A stretch of 64,000 nucleotides of DNA from Legionella shakespearei DSM 23087 (GTDB lineage Bacteria; Pseudomonadota; Gammaproteobacteria; Legionellales; Legionellaceae): assembly GCF_000373765.1 (NCBI RefSeq), contig NZ_KB892381.1:113321-177320 (forward strand). The letters are read 5' to 3'. The position numbers and the translations under genes were made by a program. The notes beneath the pieces were generated by a model. The model did no database searches and was not told where the DNA came from. It saw only the letters and a list, made by a program, of their open reading frames with translations. Shown one piece after another: positions 1 to 9,800 of this stretch; positions within the stretch are counted from its first letter, which is position 1; each line of letters starts with the position of its first letter.

Positions 1-27
1 AGAAACACAGTCCCTGCCAGTATAACT

Positions 28-122
28 GTTCCGCTTCCTGACGGTCGCGGCTCGGTTTTCGTGCGTTCTTAGATACTTCATCGGGCACCGGAAACCGAGC
101 CGCGACCGTCAGGAAGCGGAAT
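28..122. repeat. Palindromic repeat family A, copy 1
   Basis: An inverted repeat of about 31 bp per arm: 29-59 contains the core GCGGCTCGGTTTTC and 92-122 is its reverse complement. The loop is about 32 bp. The same core recurs near 15813-15927, 41236, 46559 and 56283. It lies just past the 3' end of the transglutaminase gene and could fold as a bidirectional terminator, which is inference. Bases 1-27 hold nothing recognisable. Confidence 0.85.
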
Positions 123-145
123 TTTTTGTCTTCCTCATTCTACCT

Positions 146-2164
146 TCATTTCAGCCTTGGTTTTTTAATTAAAGATGCTTTGTTTTTACTCAAAAGTAAT
201 CTTAAGCTTTTGAACAACCTCACTGTATTTTTCTTATCATCCGATGTATCCGTCTCTTTTTCAGGCTTCAAACGCAGTTCCTCATAACGAGACAAGAACG
301 AAGAGAGTTCAGGAGCTAGGTCGGGCGCTTTCTCACTCAATGACCGACATTGTTGCTTCAGGGTGCTTGAGGGTTCAACAGGAACATTAAAACGTCTGAA
401 CTCTTTTTGCAGGCGATGGTATTCAATTAATAAAGGATCCTGAGACCTTTTTTGCCGCCATTGATAAAACAAACCGAAAAAAACGAGAAACAGCAGTGAC
501 AGGGCGACGGCTGCCTGCAGTAATTGTCCCATCCTCCATTCACCCAAACCGGCTTTTGACAGCAACTCTTTCTGTGTCTCCTGGTTGTAAAACAATAACC
601 AGCGCTCAGCAAAAAATTGGGCTGACTCCAGAAATAATCGGGTGCGGGCAAACCATGACATACCAGAGGTATCCACATGGTCACTTTGATTCAGGCGAGA
701 GGCCTGGGCATCAAGAATTTGTTGATCAATACGCTCGGCAGCTATAAACGATGTAGGATCCAACGGTTTCCACCCCACGCCTTTCTGCCAATATTCCAGC
801 CAGGCATGGGCATCACTTTGTTTCACTGTCATATAGTGCGCCACAGGATTCCATTCACCACCCTGATATCCCACGATGACCCGCGCAGGGATGCCTGCCG
901 AGCGCAAGATAAGCGTGACAGCACTGGCGTAATGTTCACAAAAGCCCTTGCGGGTATCAAACCAGAAATTGTCCATTTGATGGTTCGAATTAGGCAATGC
1001 CGGAGGGCTTAAAGTATACCAATAAGGTTGCTGGTTGATGTAGGTGCGTAAAAAAGCAATAAAAGATTCCGGGTTGTTATTAAGCCGCGCAAATTGCGCT
1101 TGGGCCCAGGCTTTGATGCGCGGATTCATTGTTTTAGGAAATTGGGTATTCTGGAGAAGTTCTCTTGGCGTTAAATCCTGATAGGGAGGAGTGTGCGACT
1201 TGACCTGATACGCAAAACGCTGGCCAATTATTTCCTTATTTTTACTGATTAATCCCGAATCAGATGAAAACAATAAATCAGGGCCACCTGCCACAGGATA
1301 ACCAAGATAGAACAACCATTTCTTTTGGTGCGGTTCTAATATTACTTCATAATCAGGTACTGAATCTGCTGGTATGTTGGGTAAAGGAGTGAACTCTGTA
1401 GCAGGGCGGTCAACGGGATTCCAGCTTATGCCATTGTAAAAGCTTAAAATCAAACCCTGCCAATAGCCATTCAAAACGGGTTTGTTATGAAAAGTAACGC
1501 GAAGGGCGGTGCTGTCATCGCTAAATAAGTCAATAATGGAGCCAGGGCTCATTTTTTCACTAAAACCGGTTTGACTCTGCCCCAGAGAAGGCACTTGCCA
1601 TAAAGGATTAGCGATGCGGGGAAAAATATAAAAAAGCAGGATACTCAAAGGGATGGCAATCAGTACCTGCTTTACGCTCCTGCTACCGATTTGCTTCAGG
1701 GAGGCCTGATTGGCGCTGAGTTTCAGCATTAAAGACAAATTGGCAACGACAGCAATAAGCATGTAAATGATGATCCACAATTCCTGTGTGACAATTAATG
1801 CTGAAAAAATAAGGTAAAAATTGCAGAGTGTCAGTACTTTCAAATCGCGTATGGTATGTGTTTCTATGGTTTTTAACCCTATAAAGGTCAGCAAAAAGCC
1901 TACAAAAAAACCACTGGAGATAATAGTGCCGTATTGAATTTTCAATAAAATCATGCAGAGCACTACTAAGGAAAAACGTATCCAGGCACTAAGCAAGGGA
2001 ATGCAATAATAATCTGCTATCAGCCTGTATCCAATGGCCGATAAAACCAAAAGAAACAACCACCAGGGAGCTGTTGCAAAATGGGGAAGATAACAAATGA
2101 ACATGACGAACAGGGCATGACGTGTCACCATCATGAGGGTGTGTTGAGAAGGGGCACTGTTCAT
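146..2164 (-). CDS. TgpA-like transmembrane transglutaminase (DUF3488 + transglutaminase core)
   Basis: A membrane-anchored transglutaminase-like protein of about 672 residues. The N-terminal third has several hydrophobic segments (DUF3488-type). The periplasmic part carries the transglutaminase core, with catalytic Cys in RKGFCEHYAS, His in QSDAHAWLE and Asp in GWKPLDPTSF. One more membrane segment follows near residue 560, then a charged tail. The family is known to occur with MoxR ATPases and DUF58 proteins, exactly as here. The ATG at 2164 overlaps the upstream stop in a TAATG arrangement, which suggests translational coupling; an in-frame TTG at 2191 is the alternative. Third gene of a minus-strand operon. 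Its substrate is unknown. Confidence 0.9.
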   Translation of the reverse strand: MNSAPSQHTLMMVTRHALFVMFICYLPHFATAPWWLFLLVLSAIGYRLIADYYCIPLLSAWIRFSLVVLCMILLKIQYGTIISSGFFVGFLLTFIGLKTIETHTIRDLKVLTLCNFYLIFSALIVTQELWIIIYMLIAVVANLSLMLKLSANQASLKQIGSRSVKQVLIAIPLSILLFYIFPRIANPLWQVPSLGQSQTGFSEKMSPGSIIDLFSDDSTALRVTFHNKPVLNGYWQGLILSFYNGISWNPVDRPATEFTPLPNIPADSVPDYEVILEPHQKKWLFYLGYPVAGGPDLLFSSDSGLISKNKEIIGQRFAYQVKSHTPPYQDLTPRELLQNTQFPKTMNPRIKAWAQAQFARLNNNPESFIAFLRTYINQQPYWYTLSPPALPNSNHQMDNFWFDTRKGFCEHYASAVTLILRSAGIPARVIVGYQGGEWNPVAHYMTVKQSDAHAWLEYWQKGVGWKPLDPTSFIAAERIDQQILDAQASRLNQSDHVDTSGMSWFARTRLFLESAQFFAERWLLFYNQETQKELLSKAGLGEWRMGQLLQAAVALSLLFLVFFGLFYQWRQKRSQDPLLIEYHRLQKEFRRFNVPVEPSSTLKQQCRSLSEKAPDLAPELSSFLSRYEELRLKPEKETDTSDDKKNTVRLFKSLRLLLSKNKASLIKKPRLK

Positions 2165-3114
2165 TAGTAGGTTGCCAATTGGCGCAGACAAGCCTGCAAA
2201 TGCTCTTCGCCTTGAGCAAATGGACTGGAGTAGTGGCCTAATTCCAGACCATAAATGCGATTGTCTGCTTCTGCGTTAACAAGCCAGTAACTCAAATGCG
2301 CAAGTCTTGACTCCAGATTGTCCGCAGGTAAATCATTTAAGCGGAACAGCCAATAATCCCCCTCACTGTTATTTCTGGTTTTAAGATACCAGCCTTGTCC
2401 TTTGGCTGCGATTTTCCAGGCAATAAGATTGGGTTGGCTCCAGGGATCTTCCACTTGTTTCAAATCATAAATTTCATCATCTCCTGGTATGTCTCTTTTA
2501 CGTGCCTGATGCAAAGAAACGGGGGATGGCCAGAATTCAGGAGAAACAGGTTCAGGATAAACGTAATAATGCGCATCGAAACTGGCATAGCCCCAAACCC
2601 GGAAAATACCAAAAGGAAAAAGGCTGGATATCACAATGCGGGGCAGGGGAAAACAACCGCGCTGTGATGTTTCTATAGGTAAGACATATTGTATGCCTTC
2701 TGGCGGAATCTTTTCCAGACGGCTTGCGGGCTGATTGGCCAGTTTGAATTCAAGACCATAACGCATTTTGTGATTACCCTGAATCAGCACAGTGATTTGT
2801 GCCGGTGTACCGCTTTGCGCGTCTTTTATCGCAATCAGTTTAATGGACAACTCCTTAAGATTGGCATGTGCTTCCCAGGCGCTTACCAGGCCAATGACGG
2901 CGAGAAGAAAGGTCATGAGGAAGACGGTGCTGATTTGATAATTAATTGCCCCTGAAAAGAGGGTAAGCAGGAGAAAACCATAAGCGCAGCCAAAGCCAGA
3001 AGGTAAAATATACACCTTGTTCGCTTCAAGGATTTGCGGATTACCCACTGTTTTTCTTTTTTTAATCCATTGATTCCAATAATTAAAGCCCTTGGTCTTT
3101 AGATAAGTGATCAC
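2164..3114 (-). CDS. DUF58 domain-containing protein
   Basis: A 316-residue protein with two close N-terminal hydrophobic segments (roughly residues 35-80) and a C-terminal DUF58 region containing the motif GDDEIYDLKQVEDPWSQP. The related DUF58 hallmark joins a Gly/Asp loop to a conserved W-A/K motif, seen here as LIAWKIAAKGQG. DUF58 proteins partner with MoxR AAA ATPases and transglutaminases in envelope-related complexes. The GTG start overlaps the MoxR stop by four bases (GTGA), and its own stop overlaps the transglutaminase start, so the three genes are one tight operon. Biochemical role unknown. Confidence 0.9.
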   Translation of the reverse strand: MITYLKTKGFNYWNQWIKKRKTVGNPQILEANKVYILPSGFGCAYGFLLLTLFSGAINYQISTVFLMTFLLAVIGLVSAWEAHANLKELSIKLIAIKDAQSGTPAQITVLIQGNHKMRYGLEFKLANQPASRLEKIPPEGIQYVLPIETSQRGCFPLPRIVISSLFPFGIFRVWGYASFDAHYYVYPEPVSPEFWPSPVSLHQARKRDIPGDDEIYDLKQVEDPWSQPNLIAWKIAAKGQGWYLKTRNNSEGDYWLFRLNDLPADNLESRLAHLSYWLVNAEADNRIYGLELGHYSSPFAQGEEHLQACLRQLATY

Positions 3115-4013
3115 ACTGGAACCTCAACTTCATTCATTAACAATTCCGTTGCTGACAATTGAATCTGAGCTTTTTTAATAATCAAACGATGGTTTACCAC
3201 CGCAGGCATCACGGCCTGTATGTCATCAGGGCGAATAAAATCACGTTCATCCGTTCTGGCGTAAGCCTGAGCGGCACGAATCAGGCCTATGCCCGCCCTT
3301 GGGCTCAGCCCATGATGGAACCATCCCTGATTGCGGCTGGCCAGAAGCAGCGATTGTACGTAATCCAGCACTAAATCAGAAACCGTGACGCTTTGGCTTT
3401 CTCTTTGCAATTCCAGCAACTGCTCAGGAGTTATGATGGGCTCCAGTTTCATTAACCGGTCATTCATCTCAGGGGAGCGTAACAGTTTGCGTTCTGCATC
3501 AGGCGGTGGGTACCCTATAACCAGACGCATCAGGAAGCGATCCAGTTGCGATTCAGGCAAAGGATAGGTTCCGGTATGGTAAGAGGGGTTTTGGGTGGCA
3601 ATCACAAAAAAGGGATTGGGCAGCGGTTCAGTACCTTCATCTGTTGTGACCTGACGCTCTTCCATGGCTTCCAGTAACGCACTCTGGGTTTTAGGTGTAG
3701 CACGGTTAATTTCATCCGCCAGAATCAATTGTGAGAATATGGGGCCTTTGTGAAAGTGAAATGAATGCTGTTGTGTGTCAAAAACCGACACACCCAGGAG
3801 ATCGCTGGGCAGCAAATCGCTGGTAAACTGAATACGCCTGTACTGCATTCCGGTAAATTGCGCCAGAGCATGGCTAAATGTAGTTTTTCCCATGCCGGGA
3901 ATGTCTTCAAGGAGCAAATGGCCATTAGCCAATAAACAACTCACCCCGAGCCGAATCACCTCATCTTTTCCTAACAGGGTTCGACCTAATGCCTGTTGTA
4001 ATTGTTTTATCAT
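3111..4013 (-). CDS. MoxR-family AAA+ ATPase
   Basis: A 300-residue cytoplasmic AAA+ ATPase of normal length for the MoxR family. Walker A is DIPGMGKTTF (about residue 37), Walker B is LILADEINRA, sensor 1 is VIATQNP, and SPRAGIGLIRAAQA is the sensor 2/arginine region. MoxR proteins act as chaperone-like ATPases working on partner proteins containing VWA or DUF58 domains. First gene of the minus-strand MoxR-DUF58-transglutaminase operon. A TATAAT-like -10 lies on the minus strand at 4039-4034, a short distance upstream of the ATG at 4013. Confidence 0.95.
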   Translation of the reverse strand: MIKQLQQALGRTLLGKDEVIRLGVSCLLANGHLLLEDIPGMGKTTFSHALAQFTGMQYRRIQFTSDLLPSDLLGVSVFDTQQHSFHFHKGPIFSQLILADEINRATPKTQSALLEAMEERQVTTDEGTEPLPNPFFVIATQNPSYHTGTYPLPESQLDRFLMRLVIGYPPPDAERKLLRSPEMNDRLMKLEPIITPEQLLELQRESQSVTVSDLVLDYVQSLLLASRNQGWFHHGLSPRAGIGLIRAAQAYARTDERDFIRPDDIQAVMPAVVNHRLIIKKAQIQLSATELLMNEVEVPV

Positions 4014-4146
4014 ATGAAGTCATATTCTATAAGATTATATACAGTATAGAGTACATTTGTTTCGAATTCTTTACATTGTGAACGTTCACGATTTGATAAC
4101 ACCACGATTCGTTTGTAATGCTCTAGGCAAATCGGACATTTGTGTG

Positions 4147-4152
4147 TATAAT
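4147..4152 (+). promoter_or_regulatory. -10 element for the lipase gene
   Basis: A perfect TATAAT about 34 bp before the preferred TTG start at 4186. I see no convincing -35 at 16-18 bp spacing. Its position argues against translation from 4057. Confidence 0.4.
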
Positions 4153-4185
4153 ATTTGCGCATTGATTTTTATTTGGATCACAATC

Positions 4186-5424
4186 TTGTCTAAATATGTA
4201 ATAAAACCAGCTGAATACACTACCTGGCAATGGACTAAAACCATTGCGGCTCGCGTCCTTTTCCCACCTGTATTACTTTGGGATTTATCGAAAAAAGCCG
4301 TCAATGCGCTCCTTGGTGAAACAGTGGGGAGACTGGTTTTGCCTGCTCAGGATATCGATTTTTCCCGTGCACATATCAACAATGTCAGCGCTCTGGATAA
4401 AAAAAATTTAACCCATGAACGACACACCATTGTAACCTCTGACGGGGCTGAACTGGATACTCTGGAAATAAAGCATGCTGCCCAGAAAGACACAGAGGCT
4501 CAATATCAAAAATACATTATCAGCTTTGTAGGCAATGCCAGTGCCTATGAAAATACGATTGATGACATGCAAGGGGATGCTCAGGCTTTACAGTGTAATG
4601 TAGTCGGTTTTAATTTCAGAGGAGTAAATCACAGTAGTGGTCGTGCAAAATCAAAAGATGATTTGGTGACTGACGGAATTGCCCAGGTGCAGCGTTTGCT
4701 TGATCAGGGTGTTTCTCCACAAAACATTACTCTGAAAGGAAACTCTCTGGGGGCCGGGATTGCTTCCCTGGTAGCCCATCATTTTCATCAACAGGATAAA
4801 CCGGTCAATATCTTTAATTGCCGTTCCTTTTCTTCCATTACCAATTTCCTGGTGGGACAGATTCGTACCTCTGACAGTGAAACAGGGCATCAGGAAAGCC
4901 TGGGCAAAAAGATTTTGGGATGGATATTAAAACCCATAATTAAAGTGCTTGTTTCTTTGACCCAATGGGAAATTGATGCGGAAAGCGCGTTTAAAGCAAT
5001 TCCGGATGAATATAAAGAATATATTGTGGTCCGAACGAATAAGGCAGGCCGGAATGAGAGTGTCCTGGATGATCCGGTAATTCCGCATTATACATCCATT
5101 CATGCCGCGTTAAAGGATGAGCGCCAAGCGAAAAAAGCAGAACTTGATACGCTTATTAAAGCAAAGCAAGAGGCAAAAAAGCAAAATGGGGCGGATAATA
5201 CGATGGAACTGGATAAGGAAATTGCGGCTTTAGAATCAGAAAGAAATCGATTTAAAGAACGAAAAATGATTAATAATCACCCATATGAACCTAATGGGCA
5301 TATCGTGAATCTGGAAGAGCTCATCAACCATAACGGTAAAACGGGACACACCTTTTTCCGCGAGTTTGTCCAAGCTGCCAATGAGCGTCATGCAATCAAA
5401 CCTGTGATGAGCCCTCAAGGATAA
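4186..5424 (+). CDS. sdbC: SidB/SdbC-like alpha/beta hydrolase (putative Dot/Icm effector)
   Basis: A lipase-like alpha/beta hydrolase of 412 residues. The nucleophile elbow GNSLGAG (Ser about 187) follows a strand (NITLK), and the oxyanion-side motif GFNFRGVNHS lies near residue 141. The C-terminus is a charged helix rich in Lys and Glu (about residues 310-360). The arrangement matches the Legionella SidB/SdbA/SdbB/SdbC group of substrates of the Dot/Icm type IV system; assignment to SdbC specifically is from memory and tentative. The frame is open back to a TTG at 4057, but a perfect TATAAT lies inside that extension (4147-4152). I therefore prefer the TTG at 4186, with GGA upstream; TTG 4162 is another option. 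Confidence 0.75.
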   Translation: MSKYVIKPAEYTTWQWTKTIAARVLFPPVLLWDLSKKAVNALLGETVGRLVLPAQDIDFSRAHINNVSALDKKNLTHERHTIVTSDGAELDTLEIKHAAQKDTEAQYQKYIISFVGNASAYENTIDDMQGDAQALQCNVVGFNFRGVNHSSGRAKSKDDLVTDGIAQVQRLLDQGVSPQNITLKGNSLGAGIASLVAHHFHQQDKPVNIFNCRSFSSITNFLVGQIRTSDSETGHQESLGKKILGWILKPIIKVLVSLTQWEIDAESAFKAIPDEYKEYIVVRTNKAGRNESVLDDPVIPHYTSIHAALKDERQAKKAELDTLIKAKQEAKKQNGADNTMELDKEIAALESERNRFKERKMINNHPYEPNGHIVNLEELINHNGKTGHTFFREFVQAANERHAIKPVMSPQG

Positions 5425-5467
5425 ATTCTCTTGTAGCCCGGTCGCTGCCCGGGAATGGCACAGTTCC

Positions 5468-5533
5468 GTAGCCCGGTCTGCTCGCAGCCGGGATCGAAGT
5501 AGCACCATCCCGGCTGCAAGCAGACCGGGCTAC
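5468..5533. repeat. Palindromic repeat family B, copy 1
   Basis: Inverted repeat with arms of about 27 bp built on GTAGCCCGGTCTGC and its complement, separated by about 12 bp. It lies between the convergent 3' ends of the lipase gene and the SGNH hydrolase gene. Other copies are near 15966, 40413, 43116, 55659 and 56335. Confidence 0.9.
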
Positions 5534-5542
5534 AAAAACATT

Positions 5543-6766
5543 TTAAGTAGCTGCCATTCCCCGATCCACGTCGTCCTGAACACTTACTAATAATCTTCCC
5601 AGTCCACTTTCTTCTTTAATATCTCCTTGCTCAGTTAGCCAACCAAGATTTTGCATTACTCTTAATGTTCTGAATCCTGTTTTTTTGGTAAAACAACTTT
5701 GTGCATGTGATAATAACTCTTCTAAGGTTATATGTTCAAAATTCACATTGCTTCGTGCAAAAAAACCATATAATCCACAAAAAGAAGCTTTATCCCTGCT
5801 TAACTGTTCCTGGTACGCTTGTTTAAATACACTCAATGCTTGTTCTTTATTTGTAAAAATACTACCAGGAAACCAAACGTTTTTAAGTTGGGCTAATGGA
5901 ATCTCTAATGTTACTGGAATAGACTGTGATGGATGTTGTGCATAAAGCATCGATTCGCTTTTAAAATCATGACGAGTAATTGCATGAGAGATTAAAGAAG
6001 CAATTAATTTACCCCCTTTTTCGCTTGGCTCTATTTGAGATTTATAAGAATCACTATCTCGATAATCAAAACTGCTTGATAAGTCAATAATAGCAAAAGA
6101 CTCTTGACTCATCTGTTTACCAAGTTCATTAAAAATGTTTCGATAAATTTTTGCCATTAGCTCTTGTAATAAGTGTATTGCTTCTCGCTGTCTTTCGTTA
6201 TTTAACCCAAATAAGGAATAATACTTAATTTGTATATATGATAATAAGCCCTTGGAAACTGACTCTTTACGACTGAGTTTATCCATCAGGAAATAAATAA
6301 GATAGGGATCGCTTTTTAAATAAGGAGTGTATTGAAGTACAAGACTTAATTTTGCATTTGGTTGTACTTCTTTAATTTCTTCCACAACTCGGACATAGTT
6401 ACTTGTTATGCGAGCAATCAGTTGATTAATGGCCTGTAATCGAGCTTCAGGTTCCATAAAAATTAACTCACTTAATTCAACACGAAAATCATTACCGAGA
6501 ACACTTAAAACAATATGCTCTACGTCCTGTTCTTTTTTTAAGGTTTCAAGCGGTTTAAAATACTCATGAGTATGTCGTGGTGATATTACTTCAAAATCCT
6601 TATACTCACCGTATAAAATGGAATTAGTGGTAAATCCATCTACAGCATAATTAATCACTTGCATATTGCTTAATATACTCGACAAATGGTCAGTTACAGT
6701 AAGCTCATTTTGCACCCAATAATAATTATCAAGCGTTGAATCTCCTAATAAGATGACTTTAGGCAT
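5543..6766 (-). CDS. SGNH/GDSL-type hydrolase, putative effector
   Basis: A 407-residue protein with an N-terminal SGNH fold. Block I is LLGDSTLDN with Ser10, block II Gly is in AVDGFTTN (Gly44), and block III is LGNDF (Asn92). The final Asp/His block is not obvious. GDSL enzymes are esterases or lipases. There is no signal peptide, so it could act in the cytoplasm or be a type IV substrate (inference). The C-terminal 110 residues form a separate mixed alpha/beta region of unknown function. The last residues (QDDVDRGM and after) are encoded by a fragment of repeat family C, so the native C-terminus has been replaced or extended. It has its own consensus promoter at 6801-6829. Confidence 0.75.
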   Translation of the reverse strand: MPKVILLGDSTLDNYYWVQNELTVTDHLSSILSNMQVINYAVDGFTTNSILYGEYKDFEVISPRHTHEYFKPLETLKKEQDVEHIVLSVLGNDFRVELSELIFMEPEARLQAINQLIARITSNYVRVVEEIKEVQPNAKLSLVLQYTPYLKSDPYLIYFLMDKLSRKESVSKGLLSYIQIKYYSLFGLNNERQREAIHLLQELMAKIYRNIFNELGKQMSQESFAIIDLSSSFDYRDSDSYKSQIEPSEKGGKLIASLISHAITRHDFKSESMLYAQHPSQSIPVTLEIPLAQLKNVWFPGSIFTNKEQALSVFKQAYQEQLSRDKASFCGLYGFFARSNVNFEHITLEELLSHAQSCFTKKTGFRTLRVMQNLGWLTEQGDIKEESGLGRLLVSVQDDVDRGMAAT

Positions 6767-6800
6767 AAGGATTAAACTCTAAATTATCCAAAAGAGAGAT

Positions 6801-6829
6801 ATTATACTTTATTGTGCATTTTTGTACAA
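6801..6829 (-). promoter_or_regulatory. Sigma70-type promoter of the SGNH hydrolase gene
   Basis: Read on the minus strand: TTGTAC (6829-6824), a 17-bp spacer, then TATAAT (6806-6801). This is close to consensus and gives a leader of about 28 nt before the ATG at 6766. Confidence 0.65.
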
Positions 6830-6859
6830 TATTTATTCATTTTGAGGTTGAATAAATAC

Positions 6860-9800
6860 TTAGATCGACGAAGGTAGTGAGGTAGTACTAATTTGTTCTT
6901 GTAATGGTTCTTCTTGCTCCAATACTATTGATTTGTTTCTCTCTTTAATCGATGAGAATCGTTCAACGGTCTTATCAGTTTTAGAGCGATAATTGTCCAA
7001 AATGGATTCATTCTGGATTTTTTCTAGTTCAGAGACAGTGCTTTTAATTTTTTCTTTAGCTTCACTTTCAAAGCCTAACCTATTTGCCAGGCTCCTAAAA
7101 AATTTGACAACACAATTTGGGTTGTCGTGTATTCTATCATGAACAAAAGAAAAGCTTTTTTCCAGGTAAGCCTGCATTCCAGGATTCTCGAACTCAATAT
7201 CCAGATGCTCGTCTTCAGCATATGTTTTACACGCTTCAGTCGCTTGACTAATAAACTCCTGTTTATTTGGGGTTGTATGAGCTAATTCGAGTAATTGCTC
7301 ATAAAATATTACCCCTGGACTTTTCACACTTTTAAGCTCGACTTTATCATACAGTTGTTTTTGATTTACCAATTTTTTCAAGAAAGAAGATTGGTTTACT
7401 TGCTCTAAACATCCTTCTTTTTTGAGTAAATCTATTAAACGTTGAGGAGGAACTCTTTCTAATCGTTCCCTTTCAAGAGGGATTCTTATGATATTATCTG
7501 AGGATTCTATAACGCCCTCTTTCACCATTTGTTCATGTAATGATTCATTCGTTTCATATATTGCTGCAACGACACTTTTTGCAACAAACTCAGAACAAAT
7601 CATTTTATCTTTTATCTGATATTCTCCTTTTCCATACATAGCGTCATGCACCTCTCGCCTATCAACCGCATCTTTATCATGATGTCCTCCATACAATCCA
7701 AAATTAGCCCATCCAGCCTGAAATCTTGCTGCTTTATCATTTTTTACACCTTCAAAACGTTCTTTTGACTCAACAAGTAGCCTTTGAGCATTCTCTTTGA
7801 ATTGTTTTCTGACTTCTTCTTTCCAATCCAAACCCTTTGCTTTATAGTGATTCTCTAATTTTTCTTGCATCTCAGGTGAAATTAACCTGGTTACATCTAC
7901 TCGGAACGTGTCACTTATTGCTATATCAACTACTTTAACCCTATCTGTTTGATGCTCTCCCCAAATATGAGAAAAAGTAGGTTTGTTTGTTTCTGGATCT
8001 ATATACACTTGTGCAGCATGCCCATATTTTGAAATAAATGTATGTGTTAAGGCAACTTCTCTATCTGCTGATTTATTTTTCAAAGCAAGTGATTTTTTCG
8101 AATGGTTCATCACTAAATCACCACTCTCCAACATAGGTTCATCTGCTATTTTTTCTTCTATTTTTCCTATTATTTCTGCTGCATGAGTAGCTTGTTCATG
8201 AAGTTTTTTCAATTTACTACTTGATTCAATTAATCCTAGTGAATCAAGATTATCAAGAATGGGTTTGAGTTTAGCCAGATCATCTAATCTGCCTAACTCA
8301 AATAAAGTTAATTGGCTTTCTAAATCCAGAGCCTCTCCTTTCTCCATTACCTCTAGTGCTTTCTCAGATTTATCAAGAAGAGCATCGTTCAATTTAAAGA
8401 GTTTTGTTTTAAACATTAAATATTTCATATCTGGAATGGTAAGCTGATATTTCTCGATAAGAGGATGTTTCTCTTTTTCAAATAATCCCACTCGTTTATT
8501 TAAATCCATGTTACCAATATTTTTCTCAATCATCATAGAAAGCTCAACCCGTTCCTGGTGACTGCATTCATCTTTGCTTGTAACAATCTTATGATACAAA
8601 TAAATAAATCGATGTTCTTCATGTGTAAGGTGCTTACTTATTAAAGAGGGTTGGTTACTTCTCTGGCTTCTCTGAGAAAAACGCATCACTTTATCATGAT
8701 CATCCAAAACTTGTTTTAATTGCTCGGGATCTTGATGGGATAAAATGTCACTTAATTTTGATGCATTTGATATTTTACTGCCTTCTGTTTCTATATATTT
8801 CTTGAAATTTAAATAAGAAATAATGGCATTCCTGGCATCAGTAGTTAAAGGTACTTTTAGTGCCTGTTTATCCAGATCCTCAATCAAATTTTGTGCTAAT
8901 TTTTCCAAAATAATTTCTGATGTTTGTTTGGCAAATGGGCCGCCAGTAAAACTCGATCTAATTTGTTCAATAGTATTAAAATCATAGTAATCAGGTTTTA
9001 TTTTACTAGTAGATTCAACTATTTTTTCTTGTAGTTTGTTTACTATTCTTATATTTTTATATAGTTCGGCTCCAAGGTCTCCTGCTGCGTTTTTTGTATC
9101 AGGTTTTGTTGCAAGTAAAGAAGAGTACGCCTGCATTTGATGGAGGCTCATGTCCTTAATTTTTGATATAGGTGGAAATACTATTTCAATTCGATCTTCG
9201 TGACCATTTTTAATTTTTTCAATAGCTTCCTCTTGTACCAGGATGGATGCTTGTGTCTCCGATAACAAACGTTGCATTGTTTCTGCAGTTTTGCTGGCAG
9301 GATCTTTTTGCTTTTGTAGATTTCTTTCGTAGGTTTGGGCTTTTCTTTTTAAACTTTCCAGGTTTTTTTCATAAGACTCTAAAAATAGATTAGCAACATC
9401 TCTATCAACCATTATTTTTTCAGGCTGAATTTCTCTATTTAAAGTTTGTTGTATATTGACTGTAAGTTTTTTCGAGTTTTCAATATTTTTAGCAGATTCA
9501 TAATCGAATTTTTCTAAAGCAATCCTATGATTATTAACTGTTTTTTCAAAATGACTGGCGACTGCTTTTGTAATATCCTTTTGGGAAATGTCGCCATAAA
9601 TTTCTTGTCCTTTAAGATTGGAATAGATATGTGAAGAAATTTTATCTATAACATCTATTATTTGTGTATCGGATTCAAGTTTGGTTATCGCTTCATATTG
9701 AGCATAGGGTAAAGTCTCTAAAAATTCTTTTATTTGGGAGTCATAATCACTGGTTCTTTCAATATATCCTTCTGCTAACAATATTTTCTCAGTATCTATA

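Noticed and set aside
4057..4185. N-terminal extension of the SidB-like lipase
   Set aside because: Contains a perfect TATAAT and reads as intergenic sequence between divergent genes.
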